This document shows, piece by piece, positions 6,671 through 7,373 of a stretch of 7,373 nucleotides of DNA; within the stretch, counting starts at the first letter, position 1, and each line of letters begins with the position of its first letter. Source of the stretch: an uncultured Dechloromonas sp. Lineage in GTDB: Bacteria; Pseudomonadota; Gammaproteobacteria; Burkholderiales; Rhodocyclaceae. The stretch lies in the NCBI GenBank assembly GCA_946477505.1, contig CAMKYP010000192.1, positions 1 through 7,373 of the forward strand. The letters run 5' to 3'. The position numbers and the translations under genes were made by a program. A model generated the notes under the pieces. It was not told where the DNA came from. It searched no databases and saw nothing but the letters and a program-made list of their open reading frames with translations.

Positions 6671-7345
6671 TTAAAGTCGGGCGAATTCTACCGCCAGTCG
6701 TGGGCTGGTGGCGGATTGCAGGGAAAAGGCCGGCGACTGGCTGGTAGTCAGCCATTCGTTCAACCGGACTGGAAAGTCGGGTGTGTCGGGATGGCTGGCG
6801 GAGCCGGCTACCTCTGATATCTGGAGGCGAGCCAGTGTGTTTTCAAGCGGATGCGCTCCAAGCGCCAGCCAGAGCCCGGAAGCCGCATCCGCCCAGTGAT
6901 CGAGCTGGGCGCACAGCACTTGGGTGCAGCGACCTTGATCCAGCCACAGACAAGCCAGGGCGAGCAGCGTGCTCCAGTGGGCGCTGTCTACGCCGTCCAG
7001 CGGCAGGTGCATGGCCGAGTGCAGGCCGGGCAGGAAGGGCTGGATCTGCGCGGCGGCCAGGGCCGGCTGGGTGGCCAGGAAATCGTAGGGCATCGGTTCG
7101 CCGCCGCCCAGGCAGACTTCGTTCAGCAGATTCAGCGTTTCCTGGCGCGGACCGCTGGTCGATTGCCAGATCAGGACGGTCGGTAGTCGACGCTGTTCAT
7201 CCGGCAGACAAGCGCAAGCGCCGATCAACGCCAGTTGGGTCAGCGCTGCCGCACGGCGCAAGGGTTTGCCGATGGCCGTGCGGACCGCTGCGGGCAGCGC
7301 ATCTGGCGCAAACTGCTGACTGGCGAAGGCGTTGAGGAAGGCCAT
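6671..7345 (-). CDS. Ketoacyl-synthase-like / chain-length-factor-like protein, probably non-catalytic
   Basis: A 224-residue protein from ATG 7345 to TAA 6671. Its layout resembles the short stand-alone beta-ketoacyl synthase N-terminal-domain family (Ketoacyl-synt_2, annotated as chain length factor) found in aryl-polyene-type clusters: a basic helix KPLRRAAALTQLALIGACAC (27-46), a strand and turn LPTVLIWQSTSGPRQETLNL (54-73) where the family has a Ser-Arg-His-Gly turn, then LGGGEPMPYDFLATQPALAA (79-98) where it has Pro-Thr-x-Phe-Ser. The later part LLALACLWLDQG (127-138) resembles the family's small-residue helix. No ketoacyl-synthase catalytic Cys/His/His set is recognisable. The start codon shares one base with the stop of the upstream frame, whose tail looks like a FabF-type synthase; this partner strengthens the call. 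Similarity is remote, and a different function remains possible. Confidence 0.5.
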   Translation of the reverse strand: MAFLNAFASQQFAPDALPAAVRTAIGKPLRRAAALTQLALIGACACLPDEQRRLPTVLIWQSTSGPRQETLNLLNEVCLGGGEPMPYDFLATQPALAAAQIQPFLPGLHSAMHLPLDGVDSAHWSTLLALACLWLDQGRCTQVLCAQLDHWADAASGLWLALGAHPLENTLARLQISEVAGSASHPDTPDFPVRLNEWLTTSQSPAFSLQSATSPRLAVEFARL

Positions 7346-7373
7346 CAGCTGCGTTCCACGACCAGGCTGGCCA
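7345..7373 (-). CDS. C-terminal tail of a probable FabF-type beta-ketoacyl-ACP synthase (5' partial)
   Basis: Only the last eight codons before TGA (7347-7345) lie in the window and read ASLVVERS. FabF/KAS-II-type synthases typically end in a GFGGTNASLVL-like motif a few residues before the C-terminus, so this tail fits well. The TGA overlaps the ATG of the next gene by one base (TGATG), a coupled arrangement, and that next gene itself looks ketoacyl-synthase-related. The identification rests on eight residues plus context. The rest of the gene is beyond the right edge. Confidence 0.45.

Noticed and set aside
6661..6720. T6 tract and CCGCCA/TGGCGG inverted repeat between the ketoacyl-synthase-like gene and cnoX as a terminator, and TAGAAT (6685-6690) as a promoter
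   Set aside because: The repeat lies inside the coding region about 25 nt before the T tract with a 12-nt loop, so it is not an intrinsic terminator; TAGAAT has no acceptable -35 at 16-18 bp.
6008..6817. 269-aa plus-strand open frame opposite cnoX
   Set aside because: Antisense to cnoX and spanning into the next gene; the translation mirrors the TPR codons and shows no family features.

Overview
The window is GC-rich, densely coding bacterial DNA with very short intergenic gaps. The gene set and protein flavour suggest a betaproteobacterium, most likely Rhodocyclales (Dechloromonas/Azonexus-like). That placement is from general familiarity with these protein families, not from a search.

Plus strand, 1-2275. 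The window opens in the 3' end of a membrane protein (two hydrophobic helices). Next comes a complete threonine synthase gene, thrC. A class I SAM-dependent methyltransferase gene overlaps the thrC stop by 4 nt from a TTG start, but its reading frame is broken by an apparent single-base loss near 1998-2012.

Minus strand, 7373-2262. A tightly packed co-directional run reads leftward. It starts with the last codons of a probable FabF-type ketoacyl synthase and a 224-aa protein resembling the stand-alone ketoacyl-synthase/chain-length-factor family. It continues with a thioredoxin-TPR co-chaperone (CnoX/YbbN) that has an intact CxxC, a class IV-like histone-deacetylase-family hydrolase, the bifunctional NAD(P)HX repair enzyme Nnr, and NadC. 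Gaps are -1, 18, 25, 9 and 32 nt, so much of this may be one operon. After a 68-nt gap, a previously easy-to-miss 45-aa two-helix membrane protein ends the run. Its 3' end overlaps the 3' end of the methyltransferase by 14 bp in convergent orientation.

Functionally, the plus-strand genes cover threonine biosynthesis plus an orphan methyltransferase. The minus-strand run pairs NAD biosynthesis (NadC) with repair of hydrated NAD(P)H (Nnr), next to a deacetylase and a chaperedoxin. The right edge appears to enter a fatty-acid/polyene-type ketoacyl synthase locus. No tRNA, rRNA, CRISPR array, insertion sequence or prophage signature was seen, and no non-coding gap exceeds 70 nt. Most of the window is ordinary housekeeping. 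The parts most worth a second look are the broken methyltransferase, the small membrane protein with its convergent overlap, the divergent ketoacyl-synthase-like protein, and the active-site CxxC of CnoX.
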